A stretch of 64,000 nt of DNA, from the NCBI GenBank assembly GCA_963747315.1, contig CAVVEQ010000013.1, positions 186,001 to 250,000 of the forward strand. The letters run 5' to 3'. Below are positions 8,703 through 18,428 of this stretch, piece by piece. This stretch comes from CAVVEQ01 sp963747315 (GTDB lineage: Bacteria; Chloroflexota; Anaerolineae; Anaerolineales; Anaerolineaceae). Numbering within the stretch: position 1 is the stretch's first letter; every line of letters starts with the position of its first letter. The position numbers were made by a program, and so were the translations under genes. The notes under the pieces were generated by a model, which did not search any database, was not told the origin of the DNA, and saw only the letters and a list, made by a program, of their open reading frames with translations.

Positions 8703-8731
8703 ATTATGTCGGTTAGGCCGATTACCGTCAA
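8703..8731 (-). promoter_or_regulatory. Sigma-70-type promoter for pstB-phoU
   Basis: The minus strand carries TTGACG (8726-8731), a 17-nt spacer and CATAAT (8703-8708). The -35 box overlaps the last codon and stop of the upstream glycosyltransferase. Transcription would start about 13 nt before the ATG at 8683. No Pho-box-like direct repeat was recognised. Confidence 0.6.
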
Positions 8732-9964
8732 CCCTGAATTTCTCGATCATGAATTTTGAGCGAATTTTCGAGCACTTCATTCAATTTTTCTGAAATCAAC
8801 GATCGATTAAAGTTTGAGAGGATATATTCCCTGCCATTTTTTCCCATCTGTGCGGCTTCTGTTGGGTGATTTCTAAGGTATTTAACTTTTTCCGCGAGGT
8901 CCTGCGGGTCTCCAGGGCGAATGAACATACCTGCTGAGGCGTTTTCCACTACTTCCCGGATAACCCCATCGATAGCCAGCAGCACCGGTTTTCCTGCAGC
9001 CATGTAATCAAATACTTTATTTGGATATGTGGTTTTATAAAGATCCAGTGGCTTCAATATCGCGATACAAGCGTCAGACCTGCATAGAACTTCAACCATC
9101 TCTTCCTTCGGCACAGGGGGCAAAAAAACCAGGTTTAATAATTCTTTTTCCTCTGCCTGTGCTTGCAGGCTGGATTTCTCCTTGCCGTCACCGATCAGAA
9201 TGAATTTGATACCGGATTCATGATTCAATATCGTAGCGGCTTCCAGGACCACCCCCAGATCATTTGAAAGTCCGTGCGCTCCTGCATACAGGCAGATAAA
9301 ATCTCCTTCGAACTCCTTCCATGCTTTTCTTTCCTGCGAGTCTTCAGCTGGAGAAAACATTTCCGGATCGGCTCCGTTTGGTACCAATTCGATCCTGCGT
9401 GCACCTTTTTGGCGGACGTGATCAATGAAACCCGGTGAATTCACCATGACGGTATCCGCCCTGGAGTATAGGAAATGCTCCAGCCAGAGCGAAAGGCGAA
9501 TCAAGACTCTGTTTTTTAAAACTCCGATGGCGATCGCAAAAGCCGGCCAGAGATCTCGAACCTCAAAAACGAAAGCGGCTCCTTTTAATCTGGCAACCAG
9601 CCAGGCAGTTAATCCCTGGAAAATCGGCGGTGAAGTACCCCACACCAGATCCACCTTTCGGACCTGTAATGATGCGATGAATGAGGAAAGCATGAAACTG
9701 ACAAAGCTGATAATGCGGTGGAAAAAGCTGCGGTGAAGTGCGGGGTAGGTGTAAGCGCGGATGATCCTGATTCCCGGCTCGGTATCCCCCGAAGTCGGAT
9801 CGCTTTTAGGCGCCCCAGCTCTTGCCGGTTAGGTAACTTACCGGGCTGGTTATTATGGTGAGTGTATGGCCTTTTTGCACCAATTCCCGGGCCATTTCGT
9901 GGTGGCGGGTGCCACCTGCTTCGGTGGTCGTGACAAAAGCCTGGTGGATCAACAGGATGTGCAC
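8728..9964 (-). CDS. Glycosyltransferase family 4, WbuB-like (one frameshift)
   Basis: The C-terminal 321 residues are intact and show the GT4 pattern: a donor-binding domain with PNGADPEMF, a Rossmann stretch ICLYAGAHG, and the E-x7-E-like region KVFDYMAAGKPVLLAIDG. The N-terminal part is in another frame: the GTG at 9964 follows AGGAG and begins VHILLIHQAF, continuing to about 9828, where one indel shifts the frame. Joined, it is a full-length cytoplasmic or membrane-associated enzyme that adds a sugar to a lipid-linked glycan. Its start overlaps the end of the heparinase gene by 16 nt, so the polysaccharide genes form one transcription unit. Confidence 0.8.
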
Positions 9965-11935
9965 TGGGACTCACTCCTGTTCTTCGTGGTGGAAGGATCG
10001 ATTGTGATTCGGGTACGGATCGTTAACGGAAAGGTTGAAATAAAAATCGCGCGGAATGAGAGGGCTGGGATCTTTTGGCCATAGGTGGGTGAATACCAGC
10101 CACAGATCGGCGGTGTTTCACCCTCCCCGTGGATCAACTCTCCTGCGCGGATGAGTTGAACTCTGCCGGGGACTGGTTCAACTCCCCTCATCTCATCGGT
10201 TACGATTTTTACAGAAGTTGAATCAAGGTTTATCACCAGGATGTTTTCATCAAGTGTGAAAATCCCATCCGGCAGAAGCCATTGGATGACAACCTGGTGT
10301 TTCGCCCTTTTTGAACCTTCGGAAAAAGTATCCTCAGACATCCCATAAACCTCCCTGCAATCGATGGACGCGGCGGGTATGCCGCACCCCTATCCTGTGG
10401 TAGCCATCATGAAATGCTTCACACAGGTCATTCTCCCGGGTTATCAGTTTTGCCTGAGCCCAATCCAACCAGAGGAATCGCCCTGCACGGGTCATCTGAT
10501 CCATGCCATCGATGGTGGCAGTGTTGTGAACGATCGCACTGGCGAGGGAGTTCTCCCAGGGGGGAGGTGCGTTGTAGGAATATGTTCCGGGGTCCAGAAG
10601 GATATTTTGCCCACCCTCCCAGAGGTCAACATGGAGCTGATCAGCCTGAAAGGGCCGGTTTCGATATCTTGCCGTCCGGATAACCGCCCAATCGTTTTCG
10701 AAGCCGATGCGATAAAACGAATCAAGGTCTGAAAAGGATTGAAGCCGGTTTCCCTTTCTGGCAGCAGGCTCAACCAACCATTCAGCCAGTTCGTCGTACT
10801 TGCCTTTTGGGAGAAACGGTTCTCCGAAAAATGCCAGATAGGCCGCCTGCGCGGTTGGGCGGTGATCGGCGAAATCCACCGAACCCAGCTGGAAAAGCCA
10901 GGCTCCATCGTTACTTCCCAAATTGGGGGCTTTTCCGGAATCCCTATCGATAAGCCTCGCATACCAACCAGTAGCTGATCGGAGTTTTCCCTGGACCCCA
11001 GGCGGGAATTGCTGCCCGTTTTTCAACATCACAGTGTTGACCCATAATGCCGTCTGGAGCATAAAACGGTGGTAATTCATACTATGCTGGCAGTATTCCC
11101 CATCCTCACCGATCTGATCTTTGAGGGCGGAATTAATGATCTTCCAACCCAGGGATTTCCATCGCGGGCTTTCCGCATACCCCTCCAGGATCGATCCCGC
11201 GGTAAATAAACCGGCACCCTCCAGGAGCAGATGGTTGTTATTCTGAGCTCGTGAATAAGGCAGGGTGAGGGGAATCCGCCGGGCATTCAAAACGAGGAAT
11301 TCCAAAGCCATTTTGCGCCGAGTTTCATCGAATCCAGGCTCGCCGGAAAAAATGCTCAATGCGAAACTGGAGGTAATGATGCGGACAGCACACTCCTGGG
11401 CGGAAACCCAGTTTAGCCCCAAGTAAGGTGGATTATTAATGGTGAATATCTCCAGGAGGTCCCAGAATTTCTCGCTGAAGGTTTCGTCACCAGTGATAAG
11501 AAATGCCTGGGCGAGGTTGACCGCCCAGCTGAAACGCGCGCTTTCCCAGGTGAATTTTACGTCTCCCAGTTCCCTTCCGGCAAGCCTGCGTTCGTATGCG
11601 GTCCAATCCGCGAGGGGCGGGGAAGGAGCAAGATCAATGGCTGCCGGATCTCCCCCAAATAACGGGTAGCGATCATTGAGGATGCCTCGAGCACGCTCCA
11701 GGACATCAGGATGATCATCCCCGAGAAGGTTCAGAATTTTATCCGGCTCGGGTACCGGATACGGCCATACAGCGCTGATCCCGGATAGATCCGGGCAGAT
11801 TGACTGCCTGGCGGATTCCCTGCGGTAATGACCGCTCGCCAGACCTAGGCGGTAGAGTGCCAGATTGGAAAGCGGCTTAACCCCGAGTACTCCTAGGGTT
11901 TTGATGATCGTCCCAGCGCTATTTGAGGATGCCAA
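9949..11935 (-). CDS. Heparinase II/III family protein (one frameshift)
   Basis: About 660 aa after joining two frames near 10338. The N-terminal part is the all-helical alginate-lyase-like domain, with conserved stretches NWVSAQECAVRI, RAQNNNHLLLEGAG and DGEYCQHSMNYHRFMLQ. The C-terminal part is a beta-sandwich with the family sequence DLWEGGQNILLDPGTYSYN. Members next to glycosyltransferases in surface-polysaccharide loci are thought to trim or modify uronic-acid glycans rather than to degrade external heparin. No signal peptide is seen, so its cell location is unclear. It sits between the bi-domain oxidoreductase and a GT4 gene, a common trio in bacterial exopolysaccharide loci. Confidence 0.82.
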
Positions 11936-11949
11936 GCTGGTTTCCGAAA

Positions 11950-14086
11950 TTAGAGATCGATCGCTTCGCCTGAGCGGATTGAATCCACCGCAGCGAATGT
12001 TGCTAAATGAACAGCCCGGATATCTTCATAAGGAATTGGGGGATCCTTGCCTTCCCGTACTGATTTCAGGAAAGCATTCCAGGCTGATTTGTGACCTTTA
12101 TCCTGGTTTGAGCGGAATTTTTCCGTTTTGCCGCCGCGGGTCAATTCCAATGATCGAAAATCATCCATTCGGGCGACCTTCCCACCACAAAAGATCTCGA
12201 AGGTCTCCTTGGAAAGACTCTTATCGCCATTTGCCAGGTAAGTGATGATCGCAATGGAGCCATCTGAGAAGGTCAGGGTGATCGCAGCATTATCCTGTCC
12301 GTAGATACCCCCATCCGGCAGTGCATTGGCCTGCACCCGGATGGGCAGGCACTCTGCAAGGTAAGTGCACAGGTCAATAAAATGACAACCTTCACCTATG
12401 ATGCGTCCTCCGCCGATTCTGGGGTCCTGTGTCCAGTGGGTGAGGGGAATAAACCCGGCATTCACCCGGTAATTGATCACCAACGGTTCCGCGCGATTCG
12501 CCAAGAAATCACGGGTTCTTACAATAAGTGGGGCAAACCGGCGGTTAAACCCGACGGTGAGAACGGGTTTCGGGGAGGATTTCAACGACATGAAGACTTT
12601 CTCCAGCCCTGGGCGGTCGATGGCCAGCGGTTTTTCGCAGTACGTATGCTTGCCGTTTCGAATGGCTGTACTGGTTTGAATTGCGTGTTCATCGTGGCGG
12701 GTGAGGATGACTACAGTGTTGATCCCTGGATCCGAGAGAATCTCATTTTCATCTGCGGAAGCATACGTAAAACCGAACCTGGCGGCGGCATGCCTGGCGC
12801 TGGCTCCGCTGGCGGAGGCAATCCCGTATAGCTCCACTTGACCGGCGGATTGGATCACCGGGAGAAAGACAGCCTGGGCGTAATTTCCCGCGCCGAGCAC
12901 ACCGAGTTTCACTTCAGAGGTGGGTTGGCTTTCTTTCCGGATCACCACTTTCGAAACATTATCAGTTTTTGCACCCGGATACGTGAGCAGAACGCCAAGA
13001 AACGATTCTCCTGTCTTGCGGGCGATCACCTGGTATGCCCTGGCAGGCATCCAGGATATCAAACCGGTGGGTAAGGAGGGATTTCACTTCCAGTCGGCCG
13101 GAAGCAATAAGTTCCAGGAAGGCTGCCATGTTGCGCGTTTCGGTCCAGCGCACGTACCCGTAGGGGTAATCGATGCCATTTTCTTCATAAAGGGGATCGT
13201 AACGGCCTGGGCCATAGGAACGGGAAACCAGGAAAGTGATCTCTTTTTCGTAGAACTGTTTGCGGATGAGATTCAATCCAACCGCCCCAATGGAGATCAC
13301 CCTGCCGCGGTCGCGGCAGAGATCCGCTGCTAGTTTTACGGCATCGTCCCCGGGGTGATCCGCACAGATCAGGACAGCGTCGAACCCTTTGCCAGAACTA
13401 AAAGAGCGGCCGGAGATCTCCGCTTCCGATCGAATAACGCAGGCGACACCGGTATTTTTTCCCAATATCACCCTCGCGGGGTCGATATCGGTACCAAAAA
13501 CCCGGCAACCGGCGGCTTGGGCGATGCGAACCGCGAGTAGACCAAGTAATCCTAACCCGATGACCGCAATATTTTCACCCACCTGGGGTTCGGCAAGGCG
13601 GAAACCATGCAGGGCGATCGCGCCAAGCGTCGTGAATGCCGCGGATTCACCATCCACGCCTTTTGGCACTTTAACGAAAAGGTTTTTGGGAACCAGGTTA
13701 TATTCTGCGTGAACAGCATGGCTGCCTGCACAGGCTACTCTATCTCCGGGTTTCACCCCCGTGATTCCTTTGCCTACAGCTTCCACCATACCCGCTGTGG
13801 AATACCCAAGCGGCATGGGTTGATCGAGCCGGTTGAATGCCGCCTTTAATGTGGGGGTTACCCCATCTTTCTTTGCCTTATCCAGGACTTGTTTGACAAA
13901 ATCTGGGCGAGCCCTGGCTTTGCCAAGGAGGGATTTTCCGGCAAAATCAACCAGCATGCGCTCGGTTCCGGCTGAAACAAGAGAGGCTTCGACCCGAACC
14001 AGGATGCAACCATCATGTACCCTGGGGGTGGGAACTTCCTCGACGGTGGTCTTTCCGTTGCGCATGCTCTGAAGAAGTTGTTTCAT
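11950..14086 (-). CDS. Bi-domain oxidoreductase: zinc-type alcohol dehydrogenase fused to Gfo/Idh/MocA (one frameshift)
   Basis: About 711 aa. Residues 1-350 are a medium-chain dehydrogenase with GHRV-like and VIGLGLLGLLAVRIAQ (NAD-binding) segments. The second half is a Gfo/Idh/MocA domain with LGVLGAGNYAQAVFLP and the active-site motif CEKPLA. The frame breaks near 13045, where one G too many in a GGG run separates the halves; removing it gives a continuous ILDACQAYQVIARK junction. Such fusions are known in surface-polysaccharide loci and probably oxidise nucleotide-linked sugars. It leads the three-gene set with heparinase and GT4. AAGGAAA precedes the ATG. Confidence 0.85.
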
Positions 14087-14223
14087 TCGATTTCCTTAAA
14101 AAAATTATAAATCAAAACCTGCGGGAAACCCTATACTCGTTTGCGGGATGCAATATCCAAACCAAACAGGTAAGGAGAAATATTCGAATTTGAGAGATGG
14201 GCTTTGGCGACGAGCAACCCGCT

Positions 14224-15324
14224 TCAGGCGTCGAGCTGGTAGGTATGAAAGCTGTTCTTGCAGGGGCTTCCCCAGGCAATGCTGACCTGCCGCGAGGTCA
14301 GGTCCATGACCAGGCTGGTGATCGTCTTTTCCCGGTCCATGGGATCATTGGTATTCGTGGAGTGGTTGCAGATCGAATCCGGGTAATTTATATGGTCGCG
14401 TAAGATCGTCTGCAAAGTCTGAACGGTGTGTTGGTCATTCTTATTTAAAAGATGCTTTGCTCTAGAAAAACGCACCCTGGTGGAGATGAGCTCGTCGGAT
14501 TCGTCCTCGATAGCCTGCATCGCTGGATCGAGGTAATGATTGGTGTGAACAATGTAACCATCCTCGGAGCGTAAAAGCGCAAAATGACGGGCGGAGACCT
14601 CGATATTGTAGAGTTCGCCGCTCTCATGACCAAGCAAGTGATTGTAACCGGCTGCCCGAAGGGGAACGATCATGTGGCGGATGGCATCCGAGATCAACCT
14701 GGAGCCCAACACCGCGCGCGAGGCGATGATACGCGGGATGCCAATGCGGCAATCGTTTGGGTAAACCGAATCACAGCATTGCGCCAGTCCGATCGCGTTC
14801 ATGCCGATATTGGGCAACAACCCCCCGTAGGTCATTCCGATCCAGGGCGGCTCATCATCAACTTCCGCGTGGATGATCATCACATCCACTTCATCCTCCG
14901 GGATCCAATCTTCATTGTGCGCAACGAGTACATGTCCGTTGGCGGTATGCTGCTCATCCACACCCATGGAAGTGCATTTGGTCAGGTGGAGGGCATCCAT
15001 TGTCACCGCTTCCATCGCATGCAGTACAACGAGGTCGTCATAGGAAACATTGGCACCTTCCGCGATTCCGATGATCTCTTCGACATACTGAGGATAGCGT
15101 TCCTGGGCGAAGGGAAGGTATTTCCTACCCTGGATGTTGGCTCCGTTCCAGTCCAACTGGAGGTGATTATATGTAAGGCCTACCAGGACCTTTGCGCTTT
15201 CAATACTGTGCTCCACCAGCGAACGGGCTTCCTCGCCTATCTGGCGGCCTATCTCGCGGTGGGATCCTTTCACTTTAATGAAAGGTACTGGAGATGGATA
15301 AACAATAGCGTCTTCGGGTTCCAT
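14224..15324 (-). CDS. C45-type Ntn hydrolase (acyl-CoA:6-APA acyltransferase-like)
   Basis: About 366 aa from the ATG at 15324; an in-frame ATG 36 nt upstream lies close to a terminator and is less likely. The family motifs are GSHREIGRQIGEEA near the N-terminus, the nucleophile cysteine in KCTSMG (Cys117) and the oxyanion segment VLVAHNEDW. These enzymes are made as precursors, cut themselves before the cysteine and then hydrolyse or transfer acyl groups on amides. The natural substrate of most bacterial members is unknown. No secretion signal is seen. The gene stands alone between a terminator upstream and the polysaccharide operon downstream. Confidence 0.8.
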   Translation of the reverse strand: MEPEDAIVYPSPVPFIKVKGSHREIGRQIGEEARSLVEHSIESAKVLVGLTYNHLQLDWNGANIQGRKYLPFAQERYPQYVEEIIGIAEGANVSYDDLVVLHAMEAVTMDALHLTKCTSMGVDEQHTANGHVLVAHNEDWIPEDEVDVMIIHAEVDDEPPWIGMTYGGLLPNIGMNAIGLAQCCDSVYPNDCRIGIPRIIASRAVLGSRLISDAIRHMIVPLRAAGYNHLLGHESGELYNIEVSARHFALLRSEDGYIVHTNHYLDPAMQAIEDESDELISTRVRFSRAKHLLNKNDQHTVQTLQTILRDHINYPDSICNHSTNTNDPMDREKTITSLVMDLTSRQVSIAWGSPCKNSFHTYQLDA

Positions 15325-15363
15325 AATAATTATCATAGACCAAAAACCACGGGACGACAAGTC

Positions 15364-15389
15364 AAAAAAAAGCCCCCGTCGGGGGCTTT
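15364..15389 (-). terminator. Intrinsic terminator after the sigma/anti-sigma/bactofilin operon
   Basis: On the minus strand AAAGCCCCC-GAC-GGGGGCTTT is followed by a U-run. The GC core (15372-15377 with 15381-15386) is perfect and eight A residues on the plus strand (15364-15371) give the U tract. It lies 14 nt after the stop at 15403. Confidence 0.9.
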
Positions 15390-15402
15390 GGTGTTATTTA
15401 GG

Positions 15403-16437
15403 TCATTTTACCGGGGGTTCGTTACCTTTTTGAGGAGAAGTGCCGGGGGGTATGACAGAGGATGTGAAGGTTTTTGGAGGAAGCGGGTATCTCCGTGTCC
15501 CAAACCTGCTCAGCAGGATCACTCCCACTGCCATGAGCACAACGATCGAAACTGAGATGAATCCAAGGCATGGGATGAGATTGACAGCGTGAAGCACTAT
15601 CGATAGGATGGCAACACCGATCGCTGCCGCCACAGGGGGAGCCCAACTGGCTTTGACCATTTCCTCCAATTTTCGTCCGATCTCTAAACCGAGGACGATG
15701 AATCCGAAGATGACTCCCACGATCAGGGCGAATAGCAGCAAAAAGATCACCGGGATGAGGATGACAGTGATTGCCATGATGACCAGTACAAGCGGGAGGA
15801 TGAAGAAGGTTAGAAATCCAACCAGCCAGGAGATTGCAGCGCTGGACCGTACGGTTTCCGCGCCATTGATGGATTGGCGGGGAAATACCAGCACTACCAG
15901 GGCAGAGAGGGCAGCCAACGCAAGAGTACGAAAAGCAGCCCAAAGAACCTCGCTGAATGGATTGCGGGATTTCGGAATCTCGGGAGTCCGATCGAATAAA
16001 CTTGAAAAATCAAAATCCCGTTCGTCTGGGGTTGTGATGCTCTTTGTTCCTTGAATTTCTGCCTGCGGGGAGACATAGAGCCAGCCGCCTGTGGAAACCA
16101 GGCTTCCACTTATCTGGGCGCTATCGGCAATATTTCCTGTTCCGCCCAGCACGGTGACATTCCCCACCACTTTTCCCGCGAGCGTAAGGGTGCTGCCCAT
16201 GACGACAACATCTCCCTGAACAGTGGATCCTTCTTCGGTGGTGAGCGTACCCCCGATCATCACCAGGTTGCCGATGAGAGTATCGCCGTCCGCGAGGGTG
16301 TAGGCTTGACCAACCAAGAAGGTATCCCCTTCTTTTACATCCGGTTGGGTTATACCTGCCGCCGCAACCGAACCGGGAGTTGAGACAGCGATAGCTAAGA
16401 AGATCAAGGCAAGAATGATCAAATAGTTATGCTTCAT
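15403..16437 (-). CDS. Secreted/membrane bactofilin-like repeat protein
   Basis: About 344 aa from the ATG at 16437, chosen because AGGAG is 6 nt upstream; the longer open frame lacks a ribosome site. A signal peptide (residues 1-25, ending SVAAA) is followed by a beta-helix-like repeat region of about 100 residues (GDTLIGNLVMIGGTLTTEEG, GDVVVMGSTLTLAG, GNVTVLGGTGNI). About four transmembrane helices and a proline-rich tail follow. Repeats of this type resemble bactofilin polymers, but here they are exported and membrane-anchored. It is the last gene of a sigma/anti-sigma operon, overlapping the anti-sigma gene by 11 nt, so it may be an envelope-stress or scaffold protein under that sigma factor. 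Confidence 0.7.
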   Translation of the reverse strand: MKHNYLIILALIFLAIAVSTPGSVAAAGITQPDVKEGDTFLVGQAYTLADGDTLIGNLVMIGGTLTTEEGSTVQGDVVVMGSTLTLAGKVVGNVTVLGGTGNIADSAQISGSLVSTGGWLYVSPQAEIQGTKSITTPDERDFDFSSLFDRTPEIPKSRNPFSEVLWAAFRTLALAALSALVVLVFPRQSINGAETVRSSAAISWLVGFLTFFILPLVLVIMAITVILIPVIFLLLFALIVGVIFGFIVLGLEIGRKLEEMVKASWAPPVAAAIGVAILSIVLHAVNLIPCLGFISVSIVVLMAVGVILLSRFGTRRYPLPPKTFTSSVIPPGTSPQKGNEPPVK

Positions 16438-16966
16438 ATACTGCTCCTGTAAACAAGATTCTACGCAAGGTCCATACCCATAAACCCAGACCTGCAATTC
16501 CCCATGCGATGGCCACAATAACGATTGGTAACCATACATTTTGGGGAATGATGAGGCGCATATTATAGAGAACCAAGGCAATATAGTCATAGGCTCCCAG
16601 GATATTGCCGTAAAGCCCCATCAGGTTCGCCAGCCAGGCGAAGGAAGTGCCGGTGAGGATGGAAGCGCCAGCAATTAATACGATGTTCAGCCCCAGGGCG
16701 ATAAATATACCGATCATCCACCTTTTTACCTGGCGCGCTTGCTCAAGGTCCATGCGCCGCGGAAGTGCGACAAGGAAGCGGTGGGTGAAACCAACCCTCG
16801 GTACCCGGGCAGGGGAACCATAAAGCATGTCATCCATATTTCTGAGGTCGCGATCCAGGGATGCGCACTCCGGGCAGGCAGAAATGTGATTCTGAAGGAT
16901 CTCTTCTTCATCCTCATTCAGGTTGGATCGATCTACCAACCACATATTAAAAGGCTGGTGTTCCAT
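16427..16966 (-). CDS. Zinc-finger anti-sigma factor, membrane-bound
   Basis: About 179 aa from the ATG at 16966 (GGAG 10 nt upstream), overlapping the sigma gene by 20 nt. The N-terminus carries an anti-sigma zinc finger, HISACPEC (H-x3-C-x2-C), followed by a helical linker. Three hydrophobic helices lie in the C-terminal two thirds, so it is a membrane protein with a cytoplasmic sigma-binding head. It should hold the co-encoded ECF sigma factor inactive until a signal, perhaps in the envelope, releases it. The third gene of the operon is a membrane/exported protein. Confidence 0.85.
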   Translation of the reverse strand: MEHQPFNMWLVDRSNLNEDEEEILQNHISACPECASLDRDLRNMDDMLYGSPARVPRVGFTHRFLVALPRRMDLEQARQVKRWMIGIFIALGLNIVLIAGASILTGTSFAWLANLMGLYGNILGAYDYIALVLYNMRLIIPQNVWLPIVIVAIAWGIAGLGLWVWTLRRILFTGAVYEA

Positions 16967-17543
16967 GATGTTCACTCTCCACTTCAACAAATAATTGGTC
17001 TCCATTGTTCTTCAATAAACCGGCGAGCTGGATCCTGGCACGATGAAGGCGGCTCTTCACAGCGCTGACGGTTAAGGACAGGGTGGAGGCGATCTCCTCT
17101 TCTGAAAAACCCTGCCAATACCGGAGGATGACGGCTGCGCGATCCAATTCACCAAGTTGGTTCAAACCGCGTGCGATTATCGCTTCCTCCTGCCTGCGGA
17201 TCAAGCGAGCCTCCGGTTGGGGGCTGCGATCGGCGACATCAAATTCCTCATACTCGTCCATTTCGATGATCGGGACCTTGCGTTTACGCTGCTGGTCGAT
17301 GCATAAATGGGCAGCAATGGATAAAAGCCAGGTGATGAAAGATCGGTTTGGGTCATATCGGTTCAGAGCCTGGTACGCCCGCCAGAAGGTCTCCTGCGAA
17401 GCATCCTCGGCTTCCACCTCCGAGCCGAGCATCCGAAAACACAGGTTATACACCGGAGACTGGTATTTTTCGACCAGTTCCGCAAATGCCCCATCATCCT
17501 TTTGCAGGGCCTTTTGCAGAATTTCGGTTTCCGAAAAACTCAC
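16947..17543 (-). CDS. ECF-type RNA polymerase sigma factor
   Basis: 198 aa. Region 2 includes AEDASQETFWRAYQAL and the -10-binding segment FITWLLSIAAHLCID. Region 4 has the helix-turn-helix LSLTVSAVKSRLHRARIQLAG. This is the standard ECF (SigE/SigW-like) layout without sigma-1.1 or region 3. The start is GTG at 17543, with GGGAG upstream. It heads a three-gene overlapping operon with its anti-sigma factor and a bactofilin-like envelope protein. ECF operons are usually autoregulated; I did not find a clear ECF promoter in the 133 nt upstream. Confidence 0.9.
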   Translation of the reverse strand: MSFSETEILQKALQKDDGAFAELVEKYQSPVYNLCFRMLGSEVEAEDASQETFWRAYQALNRYDPNRSFITWLLSIAAHLCIDQQRKRKVPIIEMDEYEEFDVADRSPQPEARLIRRQEEAIIARGLNQLGELDRAAVILRYWQGFSEEEIASTLSLTVSAVKSRLHRARIQLAGLLKNNGDQLFVEVESEHHGTPAF

Positions 17544-17676
17544 CCCAGGCTCCCGTTCAATGTGTTTTCTACCTGATTTACGTGCTTCGGCTCAGAAAGT
17601 TGCTTATGGGTTGAGCGCCTGATTAATAAGTTGGTGAGATATCAATTTATGAGCGAAGCCGCCAGGCGCAAAAAGA

Positions 17677-18312
17677 TTACAAAACGATCTCTTCTTTACC
17701 GGCGAATTTTTCTCTGATCCGGGCAACGACGGTATCCATGTGCTCGCTCTTGTGGACAAAATCCAGGTTATCGGTCCGCAGGGTCAGCACGGGGCAAAGA
17801 TCAAAACTGCGAACCCATTCATCGTAATAGTTTTCCAGCAAAGTAAGGTATTCGGAGGTGATGCCAGTTTCAATCTTGCGTCCCCGGCTTTGAATGCGCT
17901 TGATGAGAATATTCACCGGTGCTTTGAGATACACCAGTAGGGAAGGGGGCGGGAGGGTCTTCACCACCATCTCGAATATCTTCTTATAGGTTTGATAATC
18001 CCGCTCATTCAGATTCCCCAAGTGATTCAGCGCCCGGGCAAAAATGAACGCGTCTTCGTAGATGCTGCGGTCGATGATCGCCGACCGGGGGTCGTTCCAA
18101 AGGTCAATATGCTGCTGGGCGCGGTGACCCAGGAAGAATACCTGCAGGTGGAAGGACCAGGCGCGCATATCAGCATAGAAATCAGCCAGGTAGGGATTAT
18201 CTGAAACAGATTCATAAGCAGTGTGCCAACCGAGCCGCTCTCCAATCCTTTCGGTCAAGGAGGTTTTCCCGGACCCGATATTACCAGCCACCAGGATCAT
18301 TCGTTTTGGCAT
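17677..18312 (-). CDS. Deoxynucleoside kinase (dNK/dCK-dGK family)
   Basis: 211 aa from the ATG at 18312, chosen because GAGGAGG lies 5 nt upstream. The P-loop is AGNIGSGKTS near the N-terminus. The family DRS motif appears in IIDRSIYEDAFIFAR, and the lid arginines in IKRIQSRGRKIE. Enzymes of this family phosphorylate deoxyadenosine, deoxyguanosine or deoxycytidine in salvage of deoxynucleosides. Which base is preferred cannot be told from the sequence. The protein is cytoplasmic and the gene is not clearly in an operon; a divergent membrane-protein gene begins 116 nt away. Confidence 0.85.
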   Translation of the reverse strand: MPKRMILVAGNIGSGKTSLTERIGERLGWHTAYESVSDNPYLADFYADMRAWSFHLQVFFLGHRAQQHIDLWNDPRSAIIDRSIYEDAFIFARALNHLGNLNERDYQTYKKIFEMVVKTLPPPSLLVYLKAPVNILIKRIQSRGRKIETGITSEYLTLLENYYDEWVRSFDLCPVLTLRTDNLDFVHKSEHMDTVVARIREKFAGKEEIVL

Positions 18313-18428
18313 TTTTCCTCCTCGTTTTTCGAACCCAATCAATCAGGAAACGGGTTCCGGTGGTTAAGAGAATATTCAATTTTTATTATATCCGGATTGA
18401 AAATTGCCCCGCATGATAAAATCCTGTC

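Noticed and set aside
14584..15555. Open frame of 323 codons on the plus strand.
   Set aside because: It is antisense to the C45 hydrolase and crosses a terminator; its translation has no recognisable motif, while the opposite strand shows clear family motifs.
17083..17622. Open frame of 179 codons on the plus strand.
   Set aside because: Antisense to the ECF sigma factor, with low-complexity Ser-rich translation and no ribosome site.
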